Shown: positions 25,017 to 33,449, counted from the stretch's first letter. The stretch is DNA of 64,000 nt from an uncultured Oscillospiraceae bacterium (GCA_934565795.1 CAKTIM010000005.1:62001-126000), one strand, 5' to 3'. Numbers and translations: made by a program. Notes: generated from the letters alone by a model not told the origin.

Positions 25017-26441
25017 TTACCCCTTCATATAATACATGCCGATGCGGTCGCGCATTTCGTAGTAGTGGGGGAGCTCCCGCCAGCCGAGGCCGGTGGAGGA
25101 GCCGGCGTAGAACATGAGCCTGGTGTCCGGCAGACCGTGCTGCAGCATGGCTGCCGGATTTTGTCCGCCCGACCAGGGGACGTAGTGGATGCCGCCCCAC
25201 CACAGGTTTTTCAGCCAGGTCATTTTGGCGATGGGCGCGGGGTCGCCGTAGGTGTAGCCTAGGTTCAGATCCTCCAGCCCCGTACAGCCGAGCAGGGGGG
25301 AGTAGTCCCGCACCGGGGTGACGAACAGCTCCAGGTAGGTCAGATTTTTCAGCCCCGCCAGGGGGGAAAGATCCCGCACGTAGGTATCCGCCAGCACCAG
25401 ATAGCGCAGCTTTTTCATGCTTCTGGCCCATTCGCAGCTGCGAATCCAGCAGTGGCCCAGGTCGATGCACTCCATGTCGATACAGTATTTCAGCTCGTCC
25501 ACATCCGCCCCGCCGATCAGCTGGTGCTGGGTGATGGGGGCAAACCAGGTATCGTCCGTCCGGGCGGACAGCGGCCCCAGCTTCACCCGCCAGACGAAGC
25601 GGATCTTGGGATACCGCTGACCCAGGGCGGCCATGGTCTTGCTTTCAATGCCGCAGTCGCACAGGATCATTTTGCGCAGATTGGGCAGATAGGGCAGCAG
25701 CGCCTCGATCTGCGCGGTGCCGTCCATGGGGATGCCGGAAAAATCCAGCTCCGCAGCGTCGGTCTGGAAGCGCACTCCGCCCAGCTCCTCCTCCCACAGG
25801 AAGCGGCGGTCGGGATGCTCCGCTGCCAGGGTTCGGGCCTGGTCGGCGGGGATGCCCGTGCGCCGCAGGTCAACGTGGGAGGCGCGGGGGAGCCGGGGCA
25901 GGGCGTCACGCAGCGCCTCCTGGGTGCAAGGCCCCGGCGCGGGGGCGCACTCGTCGCCGCTCATGCACACGCCGCCCAGCTCCACGGTGTATTCCACCGC
26001 GCACCGAGGCAGCCGCTGAACCAGTGCCATCAGCGCCGCGTCGTCCCGGCACAGCCGGGCGTCCACCCGCCGCAGCCGGGGCAGCGAAGCCAGGGCCAGA
26101 ACGTCCTCCTGCGAGAGCTGCCGCACCTGCACGGCGGTGACATCGGCGTTCAGCCGCCCGCCCTGAAAGGCCAGCTCCCACAAAATACCTGCCTGCCCCG
26201 CCGCCTGGGCAATGGCCGCGTGCTGGTCGGGGGTCAGCCCCTGCCCCCGCAGATCCAGCCACTTTAAATTGGGAAACTGTGCCAGCGCCTCCGGCTCCGG
26301 CAACCCCTGGGGCAGCACCAGCACGGTACTCTGCCTGGGATACAGCCGCCCTGCCAGCCACACATAGTTCTGAACAAGCGCGCTATGCCCCAGAATCAGG
26401 GCGCACACCGCCGCCAAAATCGCAAATAAAACCGCCTTCAT
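25017..26441 (-). CDS. Membrane-anchored leucine-rich-repeat protein, copy A
   Basis: A 474-residue protein with one N-terminal membrane segment (residues 3-23) and an extracytoplasmic body. Leucine-rich repeats are visible in two blocks: irregular ones at about 50-270 and regular ones at about 330-430 (LRYLVLADTYVRDLSPLAGL, LTYLELF, LEDLNLGYTYGDPAPIAKM). It ends with a conserved block, LPHYYEMRDRIGMYYMKG. The whole architecture, including MTWLKNLW and the RDxxGxxYM end, matches the 521-residue protein at 31884-33449, so the two are paralogues. Function unknown; LRR surfaces usually bind proteins. The ATG at 26441 follows GGGAGG; longer in-frame readings run antisense to azlCD. Confidence 0.86.
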   Translation of the reverse strand: MKAVLFAILAAVCALILGHSALVQNYVWLAGRLYPRQSTVLVLPQGLPEPEALAQFPNLKWLDLRGQGLTPDQHAAIAQAAGQAGILWELAFQGGRLNADVTAVQVRQLSQEDVLALASLPRLRRVDARLCRDDAALMALVQRLPRCAVEYTVELGGVCMSGDECAPAPGPCTQEALRDALPRLPRASHVDLRRTGIPADQARTLAAEHPDRRFLWEEELGGVRFQTDAAELDFSGIPMDGTAQIEALLPYLPNLRKMILCDCGIESKTMAALGQRYPKIRFVWRVKLGPLSARTDDTWFAPITQHQLIGGADVDELKYCIDMECIDLGHCWIRSCEWARSMKKLRYLVLADTYVRDLSPLAGLKNLTYLELFVTPVRDYSPLLGCTGLEDLNLGYTYGDPAPIAKMTWLKNLWWGGIHYVPWSGGQNPAAMLQHGLPDTRLMFYAGSSTGLGWRELPHYYEMRDRIGMYYMKG

Positions 26442-26526
26442 AAATACCTCCCGTTCCGCAGGAGTAGTATTTCCCGCCATGGGAGAAAGAAAAATTCCAA
26501 ATCCTGCCGCAAAGGCTAAAAAAGCC

Positions 26527-26555
26527 TTGACGGCATTCTGCCAACGGTGTATAGT
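26527..26555 (+). promoter_or_regulatory. Promoter of azlCD
   Basis: TTGACG (26527-26532), 17-base spacer, TATAGT (26550-26555). Transcription should start near 26562, which excludes start codons of azlC at 26547 and makes 26565 unlikely. Confidence 0.8.
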
Positions 26556-26606
26556 AATACAACTATGCACCATCCAGAAAACACAGAAGAAGTGAAACAG
26601 AGAACC

Positions 26607-27308
26607 ATGAACAAAGAAGAATATACCCTGGGCATCCGCCGCGGTCTGCCGGTGGGACTGGGGTATTTTTCCGTCAGCTTTGGCTTCGGCGCGATGGCCG
26701 TGTCCAAGGGGCTGAGCGTTGCCCAGGCAACGCTGATTTCCGCCAGCAATCTGACCAGTGCCGGGCAGTTCGCCGGGCTGACCACCATCGTTGAAAACTC
26801 CGGCCTGTGGATGATGATCCTGACCCAGCTGATCATCAACAGCCGCTATGCCCTGATGAGCCTGGCGCTGAGTCAGCGGATGGGGCAGGAGATCGGCCTG
26901 CTGCCCCGGCTGCTGATCGCCTTTTTCAATACGGACGAGGTATTTGCCCTGGCCATGGCTCGGGAGCATGGGCTGACGGCGCCGTTCCTCTATGGTCTGG
27001 GCCTGCTGCCCATGGTGGGCTGGGTCAGCGGCACCCTGTTTGGCGCGCTGGCGGGGTCGATCCTGCCCCTGTCCATCCGTACGGCTCTGGGGGTCATGCT
27101 CTACGGCATGTTTATTGCAATTATTATTCCCCCTGCCAAGAAGGAACGCCCGGTAGCCATCGCGGCGATGTTGGCGCTGATGCTCAGCAGCCTCTTTGCC
27201 TGGGTGCCCGCCCTGCAAAGGGCCCCCAAGGGCACGCCCATTGTTATCTGCACCGTGGCCGCCGCCGCGCTGTGCGCCTGGCTGTTTCCAGTGGAGGAGG
27301 AGAAATGA
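26607..27308 (+). CDS. azlC: AzlC-family branched-chain amino acid exporter, large subunit
   Basis: A 233-residue membrane protein with about six to seven membrane segments. The AzlC signature is clear in RRGLPVGLGYFSVSFGFGAMA near the N-terminus, NLTSAGQFAG, the NSRYALMSLALS segment and FNTDEVFALA. With AzlD it exports branched-chain amino acids and toxic analogues in Bacillus. The ATG at 26607 (MNKEEYTLG) is chosen because the earlier in-frame starts lie in or right at the promoter; its ribosome binding site is weak. It overlaps azlD by ATGA. Confidence 0.92.
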   Translation: MNKEEYTLGIRRGLPVGLGYFSVSFGFGAMAVSKGLSVAQATLISASNLTSAGQFAGLTTIVENSGLWMMILTQLIINSRYALMSLALSQRMGQEIGLLPRLLIAFFNTDEVFALAMAREHGLTAPFLYGLGLLPMVGWVSGTLFGALAGSILPLSIRTALGVMLYGMFIAIIIPPAKKERPVAIAAMLALMLSSLFAWVPALQRAPKGTPIVICTVAAAALCAWLFPVEEEK

Positions 27309-27616
27309 ATATCTACATCTATATCGCCGCCATGGCGCTGACCACCTATCTGGTGCGGATGCTGCCGCTGACGGTGTTCCGCAGGCCTATTCGGAGCCGG
27401 TTCTTCCGCTCCTTTCTTCATTATGTTCCCTATGCCTGCCTGGCGGCCATGACCTTTCCCGCCATTTTGCAGGATACCGCCTCGCTGCTCAGCGGCGCGG
27501 CGGCGCTGGCGGTGGCCATTGTGCTGGCCTACCTGAACCAGAGCCTGATCGTGGTGGCCCTGGCCAGCTCTGCGGCGGTATTCATCGTCGAGCGGCTGAT
27601 GGGCCTGCCCATTTAA
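27305..27616 (+). CDS. azlD: AzlD-family branched-chain amino acid exporter, small subunit
   Basis: A 103-residue protein with three to four membrane segments. TYLVRMLPLTVFRRP near the N-terminus and YVPYACLAAMTFPAIL in the middle are typical of AzlD. It forms the exporter with AzlC and is translationally coupled to it through an ATGA overlap, with GGAGGAG upstream of its start. It is the last gene of the azlCD transcript; a new promoter follows at 27661. Confidence 0.93.
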   Translation: MNIYIYIAAMALTTYLVRMLPLTVFRRPIRSRFFRSFLHYVPYACLAAMTFPAILQDTASLLSGAAALAVAIVLAYLNQSLIVVALASSAAVFIVERLMGLPI

Positions 27617-27660
27617 GCATCCCCGATTCTTAAGTTTTTCTTGTACCTTTCCAAAACTTG

Positions 27661-27689
27661 TTGACATTTCCCCCGGCATCTGGTATACA
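27661..27689 (+). promoter_or_regulatory. Promoter of the mntP operon
   Basis: TTGACA (27661-27666), 17-base spacer, TATACA (27684-27689). The leader to the mntP start is about 70 bases, GC-rich and able to fold, but I find no yybP-ykoY manganese riboswitch core in it. Confidence 0.85.
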
Positions 27690-27767
27690 GTACATCCATG
27701 ATGCGCCGGGCGGAGAAAAAATAAACGGCGCGGACATGACACCTTCGCGCTGAACGGAGGAAATTTT

Positions 27768-28331
27768 ATGGGATTTGTGGACATACTACTGTTGGGAATC
27801 GGCCTGAGCATGGATGCCTTCGCGGTGTCGGTGTGTAAGGGACTGGCGGTGCGCCGGGCGGACGTGAAAACCGCGCTGGTCTGCGGCGCGTGGTTCGGCT
27901 TCTTCCAGATGCTCATGCCCCTGATCGGCTATTACCTGGGCCGGATGTTTGCCGAGGCCATTCAGGCGGTAGATCACTGGGTCGCCTTTGGCCTGCTGGT
28001 GCTGGTGGGCGGCAACATGATCAAGGAATCGCTGGACAAGTCCGAGGAAACCGCTACCCCCGACCTGTCCTTCAAGGCCATGCTGCCGCTGGCGGTGGCC
28101 ACCTCCATCGACGCGCTGGCGGTGGGCATCTCCCTGGCCATGGCGGCGGAGGTATCCATCTGGGCCAGCGTGAGCCTGATCGGTGTGACTACCTTTATCC
28201 TCAGCGCCGTGGGTGTGACCATCGGCGGCGTATTCGGCAATAAATTTGAAAAGAAAGCGGAATTTCTGGGCGGCGCGGTGCTGATCCTGCTGGGCTGCAA
28301 GATTCTGCTGGAAAGCCTGGGGATCCTGTAA
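27768..28331 (+). CDS. mntP: MntP-type manganese efflux pump
   Basis: A 187-residue membrane protein with six membrane segments in two halves. The repeated conserved aspartate motifs are GLSMDAFAVSVCKGL (about 12-26) and ATSIDALAVGISLA (about 110-123), the metal-binding pair of the MntP family. It exports Mn2+ and so protects against manganese excess. The ATG follows ACGGAGGAAATTTT. It is the first gene of a plus-strand run with vanZ (adjacent, no gap) and a lipoprotein gene. Confidence 0.94.
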   Translation: MGFVDILLLGIGLSMDAFAVSVCKGLAVRRADVKTALVCGAWFGFFQMLMPLIGYYLGRMFAEAIQAVDHWVAFGLLVLVGGNMIKESLDKSEETATPDLSFKAMLPLAVATSIDALAVGISLAMAAEVSIWASVSLIGVTTFILSAVGVTIGGVFGNKFEKKAEFLGGAVLILLGCKILLESLGIL

Positions 28332-28784
28332 ATGAGCGTAAAAACGCGCAAGGTGCTCTGCGCCTCTGCGGTGGCGCTGCTGCTGTGCTTTATCTGGGGC
28401 AATTCTCTGCTCTCCGGCGAGGAATCCGGGCAGGTCAGCGGCGGACTGCTGCGCTGGCTGGGGCAGACCTTTCCGTTCCTGAAGGGGATGCCGGAGCTGG
28501 TGCTGCGCAAGCTGGGCCATTTTTCGGAATTCGGCGCTCTGGGCTTCTTCCTGTGCTGGCTGCTCCGGCTGGGCGGCCAGGTGGGCATCCATCGGGTGAG
28601 CGCGCCCATGTTTTTGGGCATGCTGGCCGCGAACATTGACGAGACCATTCAGTATTTCCGCCCCGGCCGCGGCCCCAGCGTCATTGACGTGTGGATCGAT
28701 ACGGCAGGCGTGGTGGCGGGCATTGCCGCCTTTTTCCTCCTCCGCCGCGTCCATACCCTGATTCAGAAAGGAAAACGAACATGA
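28332..28784 (+). CDS. VanZ-family membrane protein
   Basis: A 150-residue protein with three to four membrane segments and the VanZ signatures RKLGHFSEFGALG (about 56-68) and DETIQYFRPGRGPSVIDVWIDTAG (split around residue 110). VanZ confers low-level teicoplanin resistance in one enterococcal element, but most genomic homologues have no known role. The ATG directly follows the mntP stop, and the last codons overlap the start of the downstream lipoprotein gene by four bases, so all three are one transcript. Confidence 0.9.
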   Translation: MSVKTRKVLCASAVALLLCFIWGNSLLSGEESGQVSGGLLRWLGQTFPFLKGMPELVLRKLGHFSEFGALGFFLCWLLRLGGQVGIHRVSAPMFLGMLAANIDETIQYFRPGRGPSVIDVWIDTAGVVAGIAAFFLLRRVHTLIQKGKRT

Positions 28785-29290
28785 AAAAGCTGATTGCCAT
28801 TGCCCTGGCGGCGCTGCTGGCGCTGTCCGTATGCGGCTGCGCCCAGAAGAGCGCGGGGGGCGTGGATGGCTCCACGTCGGAGATCATCGATAAAATCTAT
28901 GCCAGTCACGCCCCCATGGAGCTTCATGTAGATACCATGGAGCTTGACGTGACGGACGCTGACGCCGTGGCCTACAATACCGGCCTGCGCTCCGGCGAGA
29001 AGCTCAGTCAGGCCAGCGTTTCTGAGGCAATGATGAGCCAGGCCTATTCCCTGGTGGTGCTTCGGGTGAAGGACGCTGCCGACGCGCCGCAGATCGCCAG
29101 GGACGTTTACGACAATGTGAACACCCGCAAGTGGATCTGCGTGGAGGCGGACACCAAGACCGTGATGTATTCCGGGGATGTGGTGGTGCTGTTTATGGTG
29201 GATTCCGGCTTTGACGATGTGGCCACCGTAGAATCCATCCAGGAGGCGTTCAAGACCGTCTGCAATGGGAATATGACCATTGTCGGGTAA
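28781..29290 (+). CDS. Small lipoprotein, DUF4358-like
   Basis: A 169-residue protein with a lipoprotein signal peptide (MKKL, hydrophobic core, lipobox SVCGC with Cys20). The body is mixed alpha/beta, with LVVLRVKDAADAPQIARDV, NTRKWICVEAD and SGDVVVLFMVDSG, a pattern I associate with DUF4358 proteins of Clostridia, although I cannot confirm it by search. Function unknown; it is expected on the outer face of the membrane. The ATG at 28781 follows AAAGGAAAACGAAC and overlaps the vanZ stop. A strong terminator follows. Confidence 0.82.
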   Translation: MKKLIAIALAALLALSVCGCAQKSAGGVDGSTSEIIDKIYASHAPMELHVDTMELDVTDADAVAYNTGLRSGEKLSQASVSEAMMSQAYSLVVLRVKDAADAPQIARDVYDNVNTRKWICVEADTKTVMYSGDVVVLFMVDSGFDDVATVESIQEAFKTVCNGNMTIVG

Positions 29291-29305
29291 AGGGGTAAAA
29301 TGAAT

Positions 29306-29336
29306 GGCAGCGACCCATGGGCCGCTGCCGTTTTTT
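29306..29336 (+). terminator. Terminator after the DUF4358-like lipoprotein gene
   Basis: GGCAGCG (29306-29312) pairs with CGCTGCC (29323-29329) and is followed by six T. The MBOAT gene begins only 15 bases later, so expression of that gene from upstream needs readthrough. Confidence 0.85.
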
Positions 29337-29350
29337 AAGGAGTGAGCGCA

Positions 29351-30730
29351 ATGCTTTTTTCCGGGCTGACATTTCTGTATGGGTTTCTTCCCGCGGTGCT
29401 GGCGCTGTATTTTCTCGCGCCGGAGCGGTTCAAAAATGGGGTGCTGCTCCTGGCTAGCCTCTTTTTTTACGCCTGGGGGGAGCCGAGGCTGGTGCTTCTG
29501 ATGGTGGCGGCCATTGCAGTGTTCTACCTCTGCGGCCTTGCAATCGGCGCGGCCAAAAGTCGCCGGAGGAAGAGGCTGTGGATGGCGGCTGCCGTGACTA
29601 TGGGCGTGGGGATGCTGGCGGTATTCAAATACGCGGACTTTTTTATCGGCTCGTTCAACGCCGTCACCGGCCTGGGCCTGCCGCTGCTGCATCTGGCGCT
29701 GCCCATCGGCATCAGCTTTTATACCTTCCAGTGCATCAGCTATGTGGTGGACGTGTACCGGGGAGACGCCGCGCCTCAGCGGAATCTGATTACCTTCGGT
29801 TGCTATGTCTCTCTCTTTCCCCAGCTGATCGCGGGGCCGATCGTCCGCTATGCCCAGGTGGCCCGGGAGCTGGAGGGGCGCACGCACACGGCGCAGGACT
29901 TCACCCTGGGGCTGCGCCGCTTCCTGTTCGGCCTGGGAAAAAAGGTGCTGCTGGCCAACCAGCTGGGGGAGCTGACGGCTCTTTACCGCGCCTCCGACGA
30001 AAAATCGGTGCTCTTTTGCTGGCTGTACGCCGTCGCCTTTACCCTGCATATCTATTTTGATTTTTCCGGCTATTCGGATATGGCCATCGGCCTGGGCCGC
30101 ATCTTCGGCTTCCGCTTCCCGGAGAATTTTGACTATCCGTATCTGTCCCGCAGCGTCACGGAATTCTGGCGGCGCTGGCACATGACCCTGGGCGGCTGGT
30201 TCCGGGACTACGTGTATATCCCTCTGGGCGGCAGCCGGGTGGGGCGGGCCAGATGGTTTCTGAATGTGCTCGTCGTGTGGATGCTGACGGGCCTCTGGCA
30301 CGGGGCAAGCTGGAATTTTGTGCTGTGGGGCCTGACGTTTGCCGCGCTGTTGCTGCTGGAAAGACTGGTGCCTGCCCTGACACGGCTGCCAGGCCTGCCG
30401 GCCCGGCTTTATGTGATGGCGGCGGTGACGCTGAGCTTTGTGCTGTTTGACGCCGAGAGCCTGGGCAAGGCATGGCAGAACCTTGCGGGCCTCTTCGGGC
30501 TGGCCGGGCTGCCGGGGGTGACGGCGGAAAGCCTGTATCAGCTGCGCAGCTTTGCCGTGCTGCTCCTGGCGGGCATTCTGGGGGCGACGCCCTGGCCGAA
30601 GCGCTGGGGGGAGGCCGCCATGCGGAAATACCCCTGGCTCCAGACGCTGGCGATGACGGCGTTGCTGCTGCTGTGCACGGCGTATCTGGTGGATGGGTCG
30701 TTCAATCCATTCCTCTATTTTCGGTTTTAG
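29351..30730 (+). CDS. MBOAT-family membrane-bound O-acyltransferase
   Basis: A 459-residue polytopic membrane enzyme related to AlgI, PatA and DltB. Signatures are FYTFQCISYVVDVYRG (about 125-140), FPQLIAGPIVRY, the long TEFWRRWHMTLGGWFRDYVY block and LTGLWHGASWNFVLWG with the catalytic histidine (about residue 317). Such enzymes move acyl groups across the membrane to decorate surface polysaccharides. The next gene encodes a DHHW/AlgJ-like partner, the usual pairing for polysaccharide O-acetylation. The ATG at 29351 is chosen because AAGGAG (29337-29342) is 8 bases away; a GTG at 29342 overlaps that site. Confidence 0.92.
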   Translation: MLFSGLTFLYGFLPAVLALYFLAPERFKNGVLLLASLFFYAWGEPRLVLLMVAAIAVFYLCGLAIGAAKSRRRKRLWMAAAVTMGVGMLAVFKYADFFIGSFNAVTGLGLPLLHLALPIGISFYTFQCISYVVDVYRGDAAPQRNLITFGCYVSLFPQLIAGPIVRYAQVARELEGRTHTAQDFTLGLRRFLFGLGKKVLLANQLGELTALYRASDEKSVLFCWLYAVAFTLHIYFDFSGYSDMAIGLGRIFGFRFPENFDYPYLSRSVTEFWRRWHMTLGGWFRDYVYIPLGGSRVGRARWFLNVLVVWMLTGLWHGASWNFVLWGLTFAALLLLERLVPALTRLPGLPARLYVMAAVTLSFVLFDAESLGKAWQNLAGLFGLAGLPGVTAESLYQLRSFAVLLLAGILGATPWPKRWGEAAMRKYPWLQTLAMTALLLLCTAYLVDGSFNPFLYFRF

Positions 30731-30738
30731 GAGGCGGC

Positions 30739-31827
30739 ATGATGAAAAAACTGAAATTCTGCCTCCCGGTGATGGTGATCTGGCTGGCGCTGACGGCGGC
30801 ACTGTGGCTGCTGCCGCAAAGGGAGATATCCGACGCAGAGCGCCGTAGACTTCAGCAGCTTCCCCAGGCCAGCGCCGGCAGTGTGCTGGACGGCCGGTTT
30901 ATGAGCCAGCTTGAGCGCTTTTGCCAGGATCAATTTCCGCTGCGGGATTCCTTTCGCCGCCTGAAAGCATATTTCAGCTACGGCCCGGCGCACCGGCTGG
31001 ATAACAACGGCATCTATATTGCACACGGCAGCGCTGCCCAGCTGGAATATCCCCTGCGCCAGCAATCGGTGGCCGGGGCAGTGGAAAAATTCCAGAGGAT
31101 TTACGATGCGTATCTCAGCGGCGGGGACGGGAAAATCGTATTCAGCGTGGTGCCGGACAAGGGCTACTACCTGGCCGCCTCCAACGGCTACCCGGCCATG
31201 GATTATGAGGCCATGTTCGAGGCCTTCCGTGCGATCCCCTGGGCGCAGTATGTGGATATCACCCAGAGCCTGACCGCCGCCTCCTATTATTCCACCGACA
31301 TTCACTGGCGGCAGGAGTGCCTGACGGACACGGCGGCGCTGCTGGCGCAGGCGCTGGACGTGGACATTGACGACAGCTACGTGCCCGAGGCGGTGGACAG
31401 GCCCTTTTACGGCGTCTACTACGGCCAGGCGGCGCTGCCCATGGAGCCGGATACGATGTGGCTGCTGAAAAGCGACACCCTGCGTGCCTGCCGGGTGTAC
31501 AATTACGAAACAGAGCAGACGGCGCAGGTCTACGACGAGGCAAAGCTGACCAGCCGGGATCTGTACGACGTGTTCCTCTCCGGCCCCGTATCGATCCTGA
31601 CGGCGGAAAATCCCGCCGCCGACACAGAGCGGGAGCTGATCGTTTTCCGCGATTCCTTTGCCAGCAGCCTTGTCCCCCTGCTGCTCCCCGGCTATTCCAG
31701 AATCACCCTCGTCGATCTGCGCTATATCTCCACAGAAAAGCTGGGGGATTTTCTCAGCTTCAAAAACCAGGATGTCCTGTTCCTGTACAGCACATTGGTG
31801 CTGAATCAGAGCAGTATGCTGAAATAG
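30739..31827 (+). CDS. DHHW-family protein, AlgJ/AlgX-like acetylation partner
   Basis: A 362-residue protein with an N-terminal membrane anchor (about residues 6-27) and an SGNH-like extracytoplasmic domain. The family motif is present as STDIHW (usual DHHW) near residue 190, and a later FRDSFASSL block supplies the serine. With an MBOAT partner these proteins pass acetyl groups to surface glycans. AGGAGG lies 8 bases before the first of two adjacent ATG codons (30739, 30742). It follows the MBOAT gene by 8 bases, and the pair is probably one transcript. Confidence 0.86.
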   Translation: MMKKLKFCLPVMVIWLALTAALWLLPQREISDAERRRLQQLPQASAGSVLDGRFMSQLERFCQDQFPLRDSFRRLKAYFSYGPAHRLDNNGIYIAHGSAAQLEYPLRQQSVAGAVEKFQRIYDAYLSGGDGKIVFSVVPDKGYYLAASNGYPAMDYEAMFEAFRAIPWAQYVDITQSLTAASYYSTDIHWRQECLTDTAALLAQALDVDIDDSYVPEAVDRPFYGVYYGQAALPMEPDTMWLLKSDTLRACRVYNYETEQTAQVYDEAKLTSRDLYDVFLSGPVSILTAENPAADTERELIVFRDSFASSLVPLLLPGYSRITLVDLRYISTEKLGDFLSFKNQDVLFLYSTLVLNQSSMLK

Positions 31828-31839
31828 GCGATCAGCAAA

Positions 31840-31874
31840 ACGCTGCTGCACTCCGAGAGGGAGCGCAGCAGCGT
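31840..31874. terminator. Convergent terminator between the DHHW gene and LRR copy B
   Basis: ACGCTGCTGC-CTCC (from 31840) pairs with GGGAG-GCAGCAGCGT (to 31874). The minus strand has TTTT after the stem, so it works best for the LRR gene. Confidence 0.7.
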
Positions 31875-31883
31875 CTATGTTAA

Positions 31884-33449
31884 TCATTGCATATATGCCT
31901 TGCCCAGGTAGTCGCGCATGTCGTAGTAGTTTTGCAGGTTGCGCCAGCCGTAGCCGCTGGCGGTGCTGGGGTTGTTGGTGACCACGCGGGTATCCGGCAG
32001 GGCCTCGATCAGCTCCTGCTGTTCGGCGTAGCTGCGGTCGGGCACCCAGAGATTTTTCAGCCAGGTCATTTTGGTCAGCGGCTCGATGCTGTTCTGAACC
32101 ATGTGGTCGCCTACGTTCAGATCCTCCAGCGCGGTGCAGCCGAGCAGCGGGGTATAGTCGTGGACAATCCCGTGATCCAGCTCCAGGTAGACCAGCTCCT
32201 TGCAGTTTTCCAGGGGCGAGATATCCTTTACCTGCGTCCAGGCCAGAATTAAGTATTTCAGGTGGGGCATGTAGGCGGCGAAGTCGACGGTTTCTACGGT
32301 GGAGTGGCCGATGTCGATGCACACCATGTCCTCGCAGTAGCGCAGATTGTAGACGTTTTTCTCCTGGAAGTAGTATTCTCCCTGGTCGATGGGCATGAAC
32401 TTTGTCTCGTCGGTGCGGGCCTTGCACTGCGGGGAGAAGATCACCGTCCACACCACCTTGTACTGGCTGCGCACCTCGTCCCGGTAGGCGGCCATGTCGT
32501 CGTTTTCGATGCCGGTGCTGTCCACGATCAGCTTTTGCAGATTGGGGAAGAGGGAGGCTATCTGCTTGGCGTCCTCAATGGTGCCGATGGGCTGATTGGA
32601 AATATCCACCTCTGTGGCGTCGTCGGTGAAGGTGTTGCCGAATACCTCCACGTCCCAGTGGATGTCCACGTTGGGATACTCCGCCCGCAGAGCCGTCAGC
32701 TCCTCGTTGTCCGCCTGGGGGTTGTGGATGGTCAGCGACGTCAGGTTCGGCATGGCGGTCAGACCCACGGAAAGCTCCTGGTACTGCGCCCCCGTTACGG
32801 TCAGCTCCCGGGTGTCGGCGGAGAATTCCGTCCCGGCAATGCTGGTCAGGTAATCCACCTCCCACTGCGGGTTCTGCTGCGCCAGCTGGCGCAGCAGCGC
32901 AAATTCCCGGCAGCCGCGGCCGTCCACCCGCTCCAGCCGGGGCAGAAGCTCCAGCAGGCGGATGTCCTCCTGGCTCAGGGAGGTCAGGGTCACCGTGGTG
33001 GTGTCGGGGGAATAGTTCTCCCCCGCAATGGGGATGGAGAAGCGGAACTCCACGTTCGGGTATTGCAGATAGGCCTCCACCAGAGCGGCGTAGTCGGTGC
33101 AGCTCTGGGCGTTCACCGCCTTCAGCTCAGGCAGGTAGGACAGAACTGCCACATCGGAGGACTGGAACTGGGATACCGTGATCTCCTGGGAATTGCTGTC
33201 AAAATAGCCGCCGGACAGGGGGACGCTCCAGAGAATTTCCGTCCCCGGCATTTTCCAGCCCAGGGTGTCATATTCCTCCGGGGTGATGGCGCGGCTGCGC
33301 AGGTCAAGGGTTTCCCGGTTCCGGGGAAAGAGCTGTAAGCCTACAACAACATAATTTTTGAGAATAAAATAGCTGGCTGCCAGAATAACGGCCAGTGCGA
33401 TCACCAGAATGGCAGCGATGATCGTGCCGACGATATGCCTGTTTTTCAT
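31884..33449 (-). CDS. Membrane-anchored leucine-rich-repeat protein, copy B
   Basis: A 521-residue paralogue of the protein at 25017-26441. It has one N-terminal membrane segment (about residues 9-30) and an extracytoplasmic body with irregular repeats (about 60-300) and regular leucine-rich repeats near the end (LKYLILAWTQVKDISPLENC, LVYLELDHGIVHDYTPLLGC, LEDLNVGDHMVQNSIEPLTK). It ends with LQNYYDMRDYLGKAYMQ, matching the end of copy A. Function unknown; a protein-binding surface receptor or scaffold is possible. It has its own promoter and GGAAGGGAG before the ATG. Confidence 0.86.
   Translation of the reverse strand: MKNRHIVGTIIAAILVIALAVILAASYFILKNYVVVGLQLFPRNRETLDLRSRAITPEEYDTLGWKMPGTEILWSVPLSGGYFDSNSQEITVSQFQSSDVAVLSYLPELKAVNAQSCTDYAALVEAYLQYPNVEFRFSIPIAGENYSPDTTTVTLTSLSQEDIRLLELLPRLERVDGRGCREFALLRQLAQQNPQWEVDYLTSIAGTEFSADTRELTVTGAQYQELSVGLTAMPNLTSLTIHNPQADNEELTALRAEYPNVDIHWDVEVFGNTFTDDATEVDISNQPIGTIEDAKQIASLFPNLQKLIVDSTGIENDDMAAYRDEVRSQYKVVWTVIFSPQCKARTDETKFMPIDQGEYYFQEKNVYNLRYCEDMVCIDIGHSTVETVDFAAYMPHLKYLILAWTQVKDISPLENCKELVYLELDHGIVHDYTPLLGCTALEDLNVGDHMVQNSIEPLTKMTWLKNLWVPDRSYAEQQELIEALPDTRVVTNNPSTASGYGWRNLQNYYDMRDYLGKAYMQ

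Noticed and set aside
26442..27218. Upstream extension of LRR copy A to 733 residues
   Set aside because: The extra part is antisense to azlC and lacks a signal peptide; the ATG at 26441 has GGGAGG and is followed by a proper membrane anchor.
27690..27767. yybP-ykoY manganese riboswitch before mntP
   Set aside because: Leader too short and no conserved core sequence visible.
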